Shown here: positions 49,241 to 60,590 of the stretch, piece after piece
Numbering within the stretch: the stretch's first letter is position 1
How the letters are laid out: every line of letters starts with the position of its first letter
Assembly: GCF_026151205.1 (NCBI RefSeq)
Contig: NC_087083.1
Location: 1,364,001 to 1,428,000 of the forward strand
Direction: 5' to 3'
Length of the DNA stretch: 64,000 nucleotides
DNA from: Bolinopsis microptera
Taxonomy: Eukaryota; Ctenophora; Tentaculata; Lobata; Bolinopsidae
Notes under the pieces: model-generated
Database searches by the model: none
The model's input: the letters and a program-made list of their open reading frames with translations, nothing else
Told to the model about the DNA's origin: nothing
Made by a program: the position numbers and the translations under genes

Positions 49241-50279
49241 ACCAGGGGAGAAGAACGGATTTCATATAAACCGATGAGAGATAATTACTAAGAAAAGTTT
49301 TGATGATGGGAGCAAGCAAGAAATGGTAATAAAGATACTCGTGGGCTGCCAAGGAGTATAGATGGAATGAATATTAGAATCTAGGGGGTAATAGCGTGTT
49401 CATGGACCTAACCGTGGAAGAAGATTGGAGAAAAGAGATAAGTCATGATAGAGAATAAAGAGACACATATATTAATATAATTGTTAGTTGATGTGTGGGT
49501 GGTGTATGAGATAGCTTAAATGTGTAAATTTAGTTAGTAAAAACTGTTGATATGTAATAAGTGCATTCTTGACTGAGTACGAGCCTTTTGCATGCAAAAA
49601 GACCTATTCTAAGTCTAACCGATTTCAATGTCTAACAAATTGGAAAATAGGACAGAGACCAATGTACCGAAATTGAGCATAAAAGGATGAAAAGATAAAT
49701 CAGTAGATTTGTTTGAGTTTTAATATTAGGCCAACGACTTAAGCAAAATATATATGGAGAGAAAGAGCAAAGTATTTAAATTCCCAGAAGAGTTGATTTA
49801 CAACCCTGGTCCAAAACTGTGATCGATTACAAACAAACTAAGCCAATGGACATAAACCTACTCCTCTCATATGAGGATGAACGCCAATCATGTATAGAAG
49901 TTCATTACATGATCTAAAGTCTCGAGTTTTTTTAAAAAGACAGGAAACAGTCTAAGAACACCAATTATTATTTAGGCATAAGTCTTTAAGTAGATTAATA
50001 AACTAGACATTTCTTTGCTATTGTAGAAATATAAACATTTAATAGGAAACAACATTGGATAAAGTAAACTTGCAGCGGGAAATAACTGCTTTATTGGGTC
50101 AATTAATTCAGTGAGATACATCCTAAGGATCTGTACCCCATACTTAGAATGTAAATGTCATTAGTACCAACACTCAATAAATTTTTTCAATATCGTCAGC
50201 TTCCGCAGCTGCATGAGTTTTATGAAAATTATGAATGTTACGTGATTCTCATAATTTTTGCACCACTTGAGACACATTG
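49241..50279. other. AT-rich non-coding stretch (F2)
   Basis: Counterpart of 1-999. F1 position 1 aligns near 49303. No feature was recognised. Confidence 0.45.
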
Positions 50280-51178
50280 ATTTACTTTCCGTCCCCGGAA
50301 TCCAACTTAATTGTCCCAGTACTAATTTTGTCATTGACGGTACCAAACAACAGTGGTTTTCCTGCTCTTACGGTTATCTTGGAGTATTTCGGTAGGTAAA
50401 AGGTTGAGTGGTGTTTGAGTGGTGTGGGCGGCATAAGTGAATTGTAGTGCGGGCCTCTGGCTCTTGACATACATTATTGTATCTGTCTTGTATCTGGCCG
50501 CGAAAAGTATCAGCAATTAGCCGAGCCCATTAAACTGAGGCTCTCTGCACAACCTTGTGAAGACAAATTCCTGACACCCCGGTTTCATATATACAAACTG
50601 TCATCCTTTTGGGGTGATATAGCATTTATTGTTACATCGCTATCCGCCTTCTTCTGGAATTATGTCGATGGTCCTCTCAGCTCCAAATGAAACTACATAG
50701 AAAAATACCTTTCGACGGTCAAAACACCACGTCGTCGTTGTGGTACCTAGATTGCACAAGAACCAACTGTGTACATGCTTGCCTAGGCATTGATTTAGCT
50801 TGCAGCCAAAACTTGGAGATGTATATAAAGCATAAGCTCAGATATCCCAAGATAATTTAACAGATCGATTGGCTCCCTAGTCGTTGGTGTGACCATTTGA
50901 AGAAGACCATACATATTCTTCTCCAGTCGAAGTGAGCCACTTAGAGGCATTTTTCAACAGCAGTTTTGCTGGCCTAAGTGATTCAAGTTCAGACCATCCA
51001 CGTCCATGTTAACACTCTTGTGTTCTAAACAAAATCTGATTGCAACTCCAAGAAGACCTCGCATTTTAACAGAATTTTCTCTTAAGTTTCATGACATTCT
51101 CAACACTGCCGTGAGAGCTTTCAGCTCATTGTAATGAAAACGATTTTTAAAAACATTGTAACTAGAATTCAGATCCAT
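50280..51178 (-). pseudogene. Candidate LINE ORF1-like coding block (F2)
   Basis: This is the F2 counterpart of 1000-1892, starting at the minus-strand ATG at 51178 and preserving the same order of short conserved phrases. Frames are broken by indels at places different from the other two arms, so no single copy gives a reliable protein. Confidence 0.3.
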
Positions 51179-51594
51179 AGTGATGTGATGAAATGGAGGA
51201 GAAAAGGCGTGAGGAGGTGAAAATGGCGAAGTCCAATACTTGTAGCCCAGGAATAGATGCCTGGCTAGGATACAAACGGCACGTCATATCTCTTCATCGC
51301 TTTGACATTGGGACCTAGAAATTATTGTGTTTATATAGTAGTGTTGTAAGTATTTAAAACTGAAACAACTATTTTACGAGTATCACTCTTGATTTTTGAA
51401 AGAAGAAAAAAAAGCTCAAAAATATTATTAGTTTATCAAGTTTTCACTATTTTTCGCCCGTAAAAAGCACAATTAATATGAATTGCTGAATATAGCTTTT
51501 GTCGAAATATTTAAATTTTGCATTGCGTCGCACATCGACAATATTGTTGTTTTGCAACTATAAGATTGACTTTCGTTGATCAATTTTTTGTTGT

Positions 51595-51680
51595 AAGGTT
51601 TATAACCTACCGACCGCGCCATTTGGGACTCGTCCACGGTAATATTTAAATCAAATAACTTTTAACAAGTACGCCCGTTA
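51595..51680 (+). repeat. GC-rich boundary module, copy 1 (F2)
   Basis: Counterpart of 2316-2400: AGGTTTATAACCTACCGACC, GCGCCATTTGGGACTCGTCC, CGGTAATATTTAAATC. The final AT-rich part is a near-perfect inverted pair (GTAATATTT and AAATAAC-like). Confidence 0.6.
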
Positions 51681-52609
51681 AAATATTGTCGAAAATTGGA
51701 ACAACAAATTTTTTTTGTTAAAACAAATTTAAATTTTGGAATTTATTACTAAAATCAAAACTATAATATCAATAAAAATAAAGCCACGCGTTGGTTAGAC
51801 TGCCTCATAAGTTGAATAAATTTAAGCTTGAAGGTCCCTGCGCAGTTAGCAGTAACCTTAGCCGCAATCATGTCTTGAGGAACCCTGTGAGCGCCAAAAT
51901 TATTAAAGTATCTAGAAATCATACATCACTACAGTTACTCATGCTTTTGGTTATAAGAGTGCTGATTGACAGTAGATTCATTCAATTCATACTAAATCGT
52001 TTAAAGCGTATATTTAGAAACTCACTATTGTTTTATAACTACACAAGCAGTAAACGTAGATAATGGACAATAAGAAACGACCGACATACCAAACCCAGTG
52101 CCGCATTGACTTTTTTGTCCGATCCGCTTTTACCGAAGCTTATCCACCAGTTACTCATGCGCAGTGAAAAGTCTGATAATAATTTTGCTTACTCTATCAA
52201 GCATTCTGTAAATTGAAGTGTCGAATTTATTATAGAAATCCACCAACCCCGCATTATAATCTATTGTATGCCAAGATCGTTTGTTTTATAAAGATCTAAT
52301 CATATAATAAGATTGATCCATTACTAAAGTGAATCGTTATATTCATAGCTCATCTGATTAAAATCGCGATGATGAATTAAAGTCAAGTAATTTTTCCCTT
52401 TCAACACAACACAACAACAAACAAATGCTTGAGCTCACAAGGTGAGCAATCGTAGGGGCATGCAGTGGTTCAGAATAACTCTCACCGCCACGACGGCTCG
52501 AGAATATCAAATTATGTCCATTATGCGCCATACAGACACAATTATAATTTAATATTTTGTGGTTGTAGAAAAATTAGTGTCATCTACTTGCAGTATAGCT
52601 GTTTTACTG
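51681..52609. other. Unassigned stretch upstream of LINE-A (F2)
   Basis: Counterpart of 2401-3339. The 90-codon frame at 51791-52063 has no match in the other arms and is not called. Confidence 0.4.
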
Positions 52610-55130
52610 GCGAGCAACAACGTCCCACTCGCTGGGACGAAAATACCGAGTCCAATCACAGAAAGTTAACCAAAAGATAAAAAACAACAAGAGCTCTATC
52701 AGACAAATCTCCAACCATCCCCCTATATTCACATCTATTGAAACTTTCCCCTGACTCTGTGCCAACACCTATTCATCAGACAAAAATGACTATACACTAC
52801 GACTATAGTTGAATGCTAACTTAGAGAAGCTCTGTCTGAAATATGAAAACGAATAGATAGAATCCACCAACAGCTGTAACACATTTGACTCTATCGTGCA
52901 GTTATTTCAAAAAAGATAGAAATGACTTGCAAACTTCTAAACTCCTTAACCAACGAAACGTAACACATAACCACTTGCTCCACCCAGGCCTTCTTAAACT
53001 CCATCGACAAGAAAGCTAGTGTTGTATTTCGAAGTGAAGAAGACTTTACATTAATACAACCTGATTGGGATCCAAACAAGCCGACATATACAACAATAAT
53101 TCGACAGTTTTTCTCAAGAGCTCAATTAAATGGCAAAGGCATGTGCTATACTCAAAACATATCTAGAGTACAGCTATTGAACTCAACAAAGACCGTGGGA
53201 AATTATAAATGAACTCGTGGCAAAAAATATATCTAGATGTAAAGACGATTTTGTCATAGATGGGCCATAGAGTACGTGCAGAACAATAATTGTGCTAACA
53301 AAATTCTGGAATATTTGTACATCTCTTGCAAGTATTCTCATAAAAAAGTACTGTCAAACAATAGTATTTCCACTGGAACCAGTAGAAAATTTCTCAGTTT
53401 ATTTCTAATATCGGTAATCTGACTACATAATGACCTGTAAGAAAACTAATGCAAAGAAAATTATATATGAGGTGATCCAGATGTTTTCAAAATGGAAAGG
53501 CCATTGACATTACTGTAGTTGTTGAAAGAAAACCGTCAAAACTCATTGCAGATAAATTTGGCTAGGCTTTACAACCACATTTATACAAAGTGGTCATTTC
53601 CCAAGTATTTTAAAACTGGTAAAAGTTATTCAATTATACCTAGAAAGACAATAAAGAATGCATTGAAATTATCGCCTGTAACATATTATACTTTATTTGG
53701 AAAGATCTTCGAGCAGGATAATTATATAAACCCTCTATAATTTCTTCACATCTAAAAGGTGGTAACTAACAACCACAGTTGTGGATTAAGAAAGCCAATT
53801 CAACCACGCCAAGCTCTACACAATCATAACCCGTTACTAAGTCCTCTGCAAGCAATAAACATGTCCTACGTTTGGATATTCATTTGACTCGACAAAGCCT
53901 TCTGACACCCTTGATCACGATAGATCTTTTAATGCAAATTAAATTCCACGGTATTAGGGCACAGCTCTACCTTACTAAAAACTATTTGTGACTAACATAA
54001 AGTGTCAGTAAGAATGTATGCACTATGTACCATCAGAAAACAATGGAACGTAAATTTGGAGTACCACAAGGGTCCAATTCTAGGGCCGTACTCATCCTAT
54101 TGTAATGAACGATATATTAAACTGCTTTTCAGACAGTGAGAATAAATTTGTACTTTATGCTGCTGACAACTAGATATCTTCTATATCAGACCATCTAGAG
54201 AACATCATACAAAAAAGCCAAACTAGTACTTAAACAAGTCCCTCGATTTACATGAAATGTAATCTAATTCATATCAAACAGGTCCAAATGCTGCTACAAA
54301 CAATTTTAAACGCAGCCTCTGGAGAAATGATGACACCTGTGCACAGACCAGACCATTTGCTATCCGCAATGAATCTAGATCATATTCAATCAATGGTAAA
54401 GTTTATTACTAGAAGTCAAGGATACCAATTCGTAGGTGTTGTTAATAAATAGTAAGCTAAACTGGATTGCCCCATCACTAACATCCGTAAAAAACTGCGA
54501 TCTATGACTGGTGCAATCTGCAGAATTCGGCACTCGCTACCTTTCTGAACTATATTTGAAATAAATAATGCTCCTTATTGAATCACATCTCAGTTACGGT
54601 ATAAGTGTGTGGGTGTTGTCCTCAAAGAACGTCCAATGATATCTTTAGTAATCACACAGAATCACTGTATAAGGAAACCATTGCGTCCTTGACACATATT
54701 AATAAACACCACAATTCACCTACATACATATCGGATGCACAAACAATACCATAAACACTTTGAAATATGAACATACAAAAAAACCCATTTTTAAATAGAT
54801 TATAAATACTTACGGCTCAAAACTTGTTACAAATATCACTGCAGTCATAAATTTTCTAAGATTAACAAGTACCACTTCCATACTCCCTTATGAGACAGAT
54901 CACATTTTCATAACCGGCACGATTGCTCACGTTATTCTCCTACATAAATCAAATACCTTTTGTTTAAGCAGCCAAGCTTTAGGAACGCTGTTCTATAAAA
55001 AAATTTTAACTTCAAGCAATTGCTTCGAAACGTCCCTTAGCATGATAATAACTGGAGAACACAAATGCACTATTCATACAAGAACAGCCAGCTACTCAAA
55101 AAGAACTTGACTCCAAACAAATTTTAAATT
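52610..55130 (+). pseudogene. LINE-A reverse transcriptase ORF (F2)
   Basis: This is the F2 counterpart of 3340-5870. The FDTLDH-type block lies near 53895-53925, GVPQG near 54056-54075 and a YADD-type box near 54150-54170. It is interrupted by indels at places different from the other two arms. It belongs to the same Jockey/CR1-like group. Confidence 0.7.
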
Positions 55131-55249
55131 GCGTAATCAAGTCTAATTGCAGCGGCGCACACTTTACTATTACTTTCAATGATTGTACTATCACAGAAAT
55201 CTTTCAATCGATTTTGGGTGGCGCTTTTTAACCATCTGTGTGGGAAACC

Positions 55250-55783
55250 TTGTCAGGTTTTACTGGTTCTTCAGGCTCATTTCTGTCGCCTCAGTGTCAC
55301 TTTGTGGCGAGGCAGCATTCGTGTCTAATAAAAGAATCATGTCCTATCGAGGACTCGCAATGCCATGGTGGCTATGAATACAACCAGTTGAACTACACAG
55401 GCAACTCGCAAAACCATGTGGCCATGATACGCCAGCTCCTCGGTTACTAAGAGCGACAGCGCTAGTGGTGGCCCCCTTCTGTACCAGGACGTCAACCGGA
55501 CAAAAAACGATCGACTAACCCCAAAATAAGCAAAGATTGGCGCGCAGTCATAAACACGGTGTGCGCGCAACAGAACTTGCTTCCCCAAGTAACCAATGAA
55601 CACTCACCGACATTCCCACAGTGACCACTAACCTCACGCCGCAGTGGCGGTATTTCGGATCATGACAAGCCAAACCGATTAAACCAAGTTGTTAATATAG
55701 CCAATCTGCTTGCCAGTCTCTAACAATAATTATGCCCCCAAGGGTTTGCTGCTCTCCCCTGTTTGTCAAATTTGCCGCCCCCT
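55250..55783 (+). other. GC-rich block before the minisatellite (F2)
   Basis: Counterpart of 5990-6489. Words such as GCCAGCTCCTCGGTTACTA and GACAGCGCTA are shared by all arms. Confidence 0.45.
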
Positions 55784-56310
55784 CGAGAGTGTAATGGGAG
55801 TATTCGCTAACAATGTGTTAGTGTAATGGAGTATCGCTACAATAAGGGAGTGTAATTGGGGGAGTACGCTACAATGTGGGAGTGATAATGGATATCCTCA
55901 ATATGGTGAGTGTAATTGTGAGTTTATCTCTACATGTGGGCGTAGTACGGGATATCGCTACAATATGGAGTGTAATGGAGTAAATCGCGACAACAATGGG
56001 ATGTAATGGGAGTACCGCTACAAATTGGGAGTGTAAATGGAGTATGCGCTACATGTGGGATTATAATTGGAGTATCGCTACAATATGGGAGGTAATGGGA
56101 ATATCGGCTACAATGTGGGAAGTGTAATTGAGTATCTCTACAATATGGGAGGTGAAACGGGAGTATCGCTAATTTGGAGTGTCATGGAGTAACGCACAAA
56201 TGTGGAGTGGTATGGGAGTATCGCACATGTGGAGTGTATATGGTATATCGCTACAATGGGTAGTGCAATGGGAGTATCTGCTAACATTGTGGAGTGTTAT
56301 GTGGAGTAAT
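55784..56310 (+). repeat. 29-30-bp minisatellite (F2)
   Basis: F2 counterpart of 6490-7015, with the same unit, about the same number of copies and the same CCCCCTCG border on the left. Confidence 0.9.
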
Positions 56311-56864
56311 GTATAGTGTTACCACACCAGTTTCCACACTCAACGTGGTAATGTGTGTAATTACATAAATGAGACCCTGGATCAAACCTGTATTTCCTGG
56401 TGCTACAATATGATCCCTGCTCCAGTTAAACTGGACAGATGTGAGAGTCCTCCTCATCGTGACGTCACAAACTCACGTTTAGCTCAGCCACCAAAGAGGA
56501 AAAAGTATACAATACATTTCCCACCACCAACAAACACACTATCCAAACGTAAGCACATCCCTCAACGCCATTATCAACCTAAGTCTCACCAAGTCTCGAA
56601 GACCACATTACTCAGACACGGGCGTCATCTTTCATGGTGTTTTTAAGACGCCAGGGTAAACCACCCAGAACTGACCTAGGGACCAGTTTAGTAACATCTC
56701 CCGGAGGTCAACCCCGATTCGGCTGATACCTTGGCAGGTATTATCATCCATGTCCCTCATGGGCAATGGTGCAAAATGCAGATGGATGGACTCCAGTATG
56801 ACGCTGCCCCCAATGGAAGTGTCGCCACCTCTATATGACTGTGGTCATTGGTGATGTATCGCGA

Positions 56865-56921
<57 letters not shown>
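56311..56921 (+). mobile_element. Retroelement 3' tail ending in poly(A) (F2)
   Basis: F2 counterpart of 7016-7629, ending ATCGCGAC and 56 uninterrupted A (56866-56921). Tract lengths of 58, 53 and 56 in the three arms are close for so long a homopolymer. Confidence 0.6.
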
Positions 56922-56923
<2 letters not shown>

Positions 56924-56924
56924 A

Positions 56925-58130
56925 TCTTTTGTAATGTTTTTTAGATCTAAATCTCTAAATTTAATAAAATTTTTTATCGGAATATTTAAATTGATTGATA
57001 TTTACTAATTTATTCGGTAGGTTTATCTGGTAAAGATATTGATTATATAGATATTGTTATTATTGAACGAAGCTAAACTCTAGACCATATTTAATACTAC
57101 TTTCTTTTAAGAATGGGACTGAGTATAAACGACCAAGTTTGCTTAAATTCTATCCAACCAAAGAACTCAGGAGCAAAGGAGGGTGCGAAACTTTTGTCTG
57201 CACTCTCCGACCTGTATCACCCATGGATTCTTCTCGACTATAACATTGTAAAAGGTATATACCATTCTAATCAATCTCTTGCTACGCAAATCCCTATAGA
57301 TAACTGATCTAAATTTCGGTGCAAGTTATATTAATAGAAGAATATACTTTGTCTGCTTTATTGATACTAAATAAAATGTTGTTTATACTTGATTGTTGAT
57401 TCCTTTCTTCTTATTTGGATCATCCATTTAAGCTTTTCGTCAATAATAACACCGAAAAACTGTCTATCTAACTTGCTTTATTACCGTATTTATTCAGATT
57501 ATATATTATTCTGATTCGTTAACTGCCTCAATATACAGTGCTGTACGTGACAGATTGATGTAAGTATCAGCATTCTTTATATTTATATGTAATAATGTGC
57601 ATTCATGAACTCTGGTGTAACAAACCGGAGAATTTCCGTTTCGCTCTTTCATACAGTTTTTTTCTACAATCAATCTACTACGAATTTGTTTGGTGTCATC
57701 TTCAAATATATGACTTGCCCAGAAATCAGTTGTTCTAAATAAGTCGGTTAACATATTATTAAAAATAGCAAGGGTCCGAGACAAGGAGCCACAATGGAAC
57801 TCCAAAGAGAACAGGGCACCCCAAAAAGCCTTTTTTTTATGGGGGTCAGACTCTTCGCCCCTTACAGAGACATATTGATATCTATTAAGAGAGATAACAC
57901 GATGATCTATTGGCGTTTCCCACGTTATTCCATAGTTGTCTAGTTTATTAAGTAGTTTTTCATGTGAGATCTTGTCAAACGCTTTAGATAGATCAATGAA
58001 ATGTTCCAATTACATGCAGTTTTTTGCTAAGACAGGGAATTCTATTTGTAATTCACTGAGGATTGAGGGCATGGCTTCGAACTGATTGGCAAAATAATTA
58101 TACTCGAACTAATCTTTGATCTTGTGAAGG
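56925..58130 (-). pseudogene. LINE-B, 5'-truncated reverse transcriptase (F2)
   Basis: F2 counterpart of LINE-B. A single open stretch of 167 codons (57506-58009, minus) begins MEHFIDLSKAFDKISHEKLL and continues through NRYQYVSV, a damaged GVPQGS region, LTDLFRTTD, an EDDT remnant of the FADD box and LLHINIKNAD. It is the longest readable piece of this element in the window. It matches the non-LTR reverse transcriptase palm from the first catalytic Asp to beyond the second. Confidence 0.8.
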
Positions 58131-58215
58131 TTTATAACATACCAGACGCGCGCCGAATTGGACTCCGTCAGCGGTAATAAAGGGAAAATGGAACAAATAT
58201 TTGTACGAGTATCAC
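58125..58215 (+). repeat. GC-rich boundary module, copy 2 (F2)
   Basis: Counterpart of 8800-8890: GTTTATAACATACCAGACG, CGCGCCGAATTGGACTCC, GTCAGCGGTAATAA, ending CGAGTATCACCCGGTTA. Confidence 0.6.
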
Positions 58216-58437
58216 CCGGTTACAGACTTATAATTAACCGACTCGACTAGACTTAGGGCGGATTCACCGTCCGAACAGAGAATAGTTTTTTCCAAATCTG
58301 TCTATCCAGCATGAATTTGATAATTCCTAATTGCTCATGCTGACGTCAAGCTCCTGTCCTTCCGTAGGATGTCAATTTTGTAGTTTATAACCAAACCAGG
58401 ACGCCGCGCGATTTGACTCCTCAATTGAACAAATATT

Positions 58438-58638
58438 GAAGCGCGAAGCACTACTGGGTCGGCGCCATCAAATAATGCTTCTCGCAACCACAGATCTAAT
58501 CAATCGGCGGAAATGCGAAGAGAATGACATCGTCACTCAAGAACAAATATTTTGATATATGTGTTCTATCCAAATATCAAAGATAATTTCCGCCTTCGCC
58601 GCGCGCATCAAGCCACCAAAGTGCATGCAACGTAGTTC
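58438..58638. mobile_element. MITE E with target duplication (F2)
   Basis: F2 counterpart of 9100-9302, with AACAAATATT exact on both sides (58428-58437 and 58639-58648). Confidence 0.55.
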
Positions 58639-58929
58639 AACAAATATTTACGAGTACACCCGTTAAATTCAATATATGTAAGGTGCAGTGTAGTACTCGC
58701 CTTCGACGATTGTCCTTGAAGGGTTCCCGAAGGAGGAAGAGAAAGATGATGACTCAGAAGTTTCACATAGCCATGTGCCTACGCGTACTGCGTGACCGCA
58801 TGTTTCACAAGAAAGGGATAGGCCACAAACAGATCAGCCCACATAAGATTGGTACGTGTCTGCGCGCGCGCAGTGCTGACAATTAGCGTCGTATTTAACC
58901 CCGGCACGTACATCTTGTTCGATGATTGT

Positions 58930-59514
58930 CTATTAGAGGGTTTATGTCTATCACGAATTTTTTGAAGACGATGAAATCAGAAATACAGGAATTGTGTACA
59001 ATAAGGAAATTAGAAATTTTTTAAAAATCCACGATTGAAATACAATTTTGAATTCAACAGAATTACATAAAAATAAAAGTATTCTTTGTTATTATAAAGA
59101 AACTAAAAGAGGGCCCGTTGTCACACAAAGGAAGCTAATCGTAATTTTTTATCATTTTTTAATCGCATCAAAAATATCTTTCACGACCGAGTATACAGCC
59201 CATTAAAGTAAATATAGCTCGCAATGAACACAACTATAATTACCACAACGAATAATTACACAAAACCGATAAAAATGATCGTTTAACAACTTTTCACGTG
59301 CGGTCGTACAATGTACAAAGATCATTCTAGAATTAGTAGAAAGATAGTTTTTACCAATTTGAAATTGCAGGTAAATAAGTTTCAAATGATACGTCATGAC
59401 TGCTAAATACAAATTCGTACATAAACAAATAACATGTACTAAATAACTACAGACAATTTCATAGAAATGATTACGAGATTACAAGATTGAAAGTATAAAT
59501 AAAACGAATTACAT
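58930..59514. other. AT-rich non-coding stretch (F2)
   Basis: Counterpart of 9611-10185. Nothing was recognised. Confidence 0.45.
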
Positions 59515-59765
59515 CACACTTCGTGTCCGCAAGAAACGGATTCATTTATGCATAACATATAACATATAAACAATCCGTGACCGACAACGCTATCCATCCG
59601 GCCGTCACAATAACTCGCGATCAGTAAGAAAAATAGGTAAGATCTTTCAGTCCAACATTTGACTACGTGATCATAGGAAACAGGTTATATCTGCAGTCCC
59701 AACATTGACTTCGAATCAGAAAGAAACGGGGTTCATTCCTGCAGGCCAACTCCGACCGTATGCTG
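59515..59765 (+). repeat. About 47-bp minisatellite (F2)
   Basis: F2 counterpart with the same CGTGATCA, AGAAACAGGTT and CTGCAGTCC words. Confidence 0.65.
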
Positions 59766-60356
59766 AAAAATACCTGCATCCATTGACATAATTACTCAAC
59801 TTAAATGTAATCTACTAAATCTGGACTACTAAAACATCAAATGATAATTTCAGCCCCTATCACATGATCGTGCAAATTTAATATGCGTAAGAACAATTTG
59901 TTCTTTACTACTGACCGATCGGATAACTGGGAAGTTAGGGAAATAGTGAACTAATAATATATTTTCACAATAAATGTATTTCAATTTTAATTGCCGGTGT
60001 TTGTGACGTATAGTTTAAACATTGACACTGAAATGAATGCGAAGATACTCAAAGTGCAATAGAAAAGTAAGTGCTAGGTTGATCAGGACGAGCTTAGTGT
60101 TGGCAGTTGAGCTGAAGACAATTTACACAAGTATCTTTGAAAGCTCCTGCTAATAAAAACCTTCATATCACTTGTATTTTTAAATATCCCCTCCAGTTAG
60201 TGGTAGTGTGGTGCAGATGCAGAGCGCACGGGGGCGATGTGTCGCTCCAACGCTACACTCTTAATTCTCGGTTGACCGTGCAAACTGCAAGGCATAAGCA
60301 GAAGATTTTCTATTTTCAAAGTAGCTACTATACTATCAAAAAAAGCTTGTAGGATC
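59766..60356. other. Non-coding stretch before the private insertion (F2)
   Basis: Counterpart of 10433-11050. It aligns with the other arms up to the AAAGCTTGTAGGAT word, then is lost in the homopolymer burst. Confidence 0.4.
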
Positions 60357-60590
60357 CCCGGGGGGGGGGGGGGGGGGGGGGGGGGCCCCCCGGAAAAAAA
60401 AAAAGGGGGGGGGGGGAGGGGGGTTAATTGGAAAACATAAAAGTAACTGTAAGTAGTTAATTGTTGTAGATTAGTAATGAGAGGAAATTAAAGTATAGTC
60501 AATAGAAGTTGTGTGTGTATAGTTAGTTAAGTTAACGTAGTATATAACGGTATTAAAAATAGTTTGGGAAAGAATTCGTTATGTCATCTG
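60357..60590. other. Private homopolymer burst and non-aligning segment (F2)
   Basis: Long G runs, a short C run and an A run (60357-60425) are followed by about 165 bases with no resemblance to the matching part of F1 (11050-11236) or R (27509-27700). It is most simply a low-quality part of a single-molecule read. Confidence 0.6.

Noticed and set aside
60340-60362. AAGCTTGTAGGATCCCCGGG looks like a cloning-vector polylinker.
   Set aside because: AAAGCTTGTAGGAT is ordinary unit sequence shared with R, and the rest is the beginning of a G homopolymer burst.
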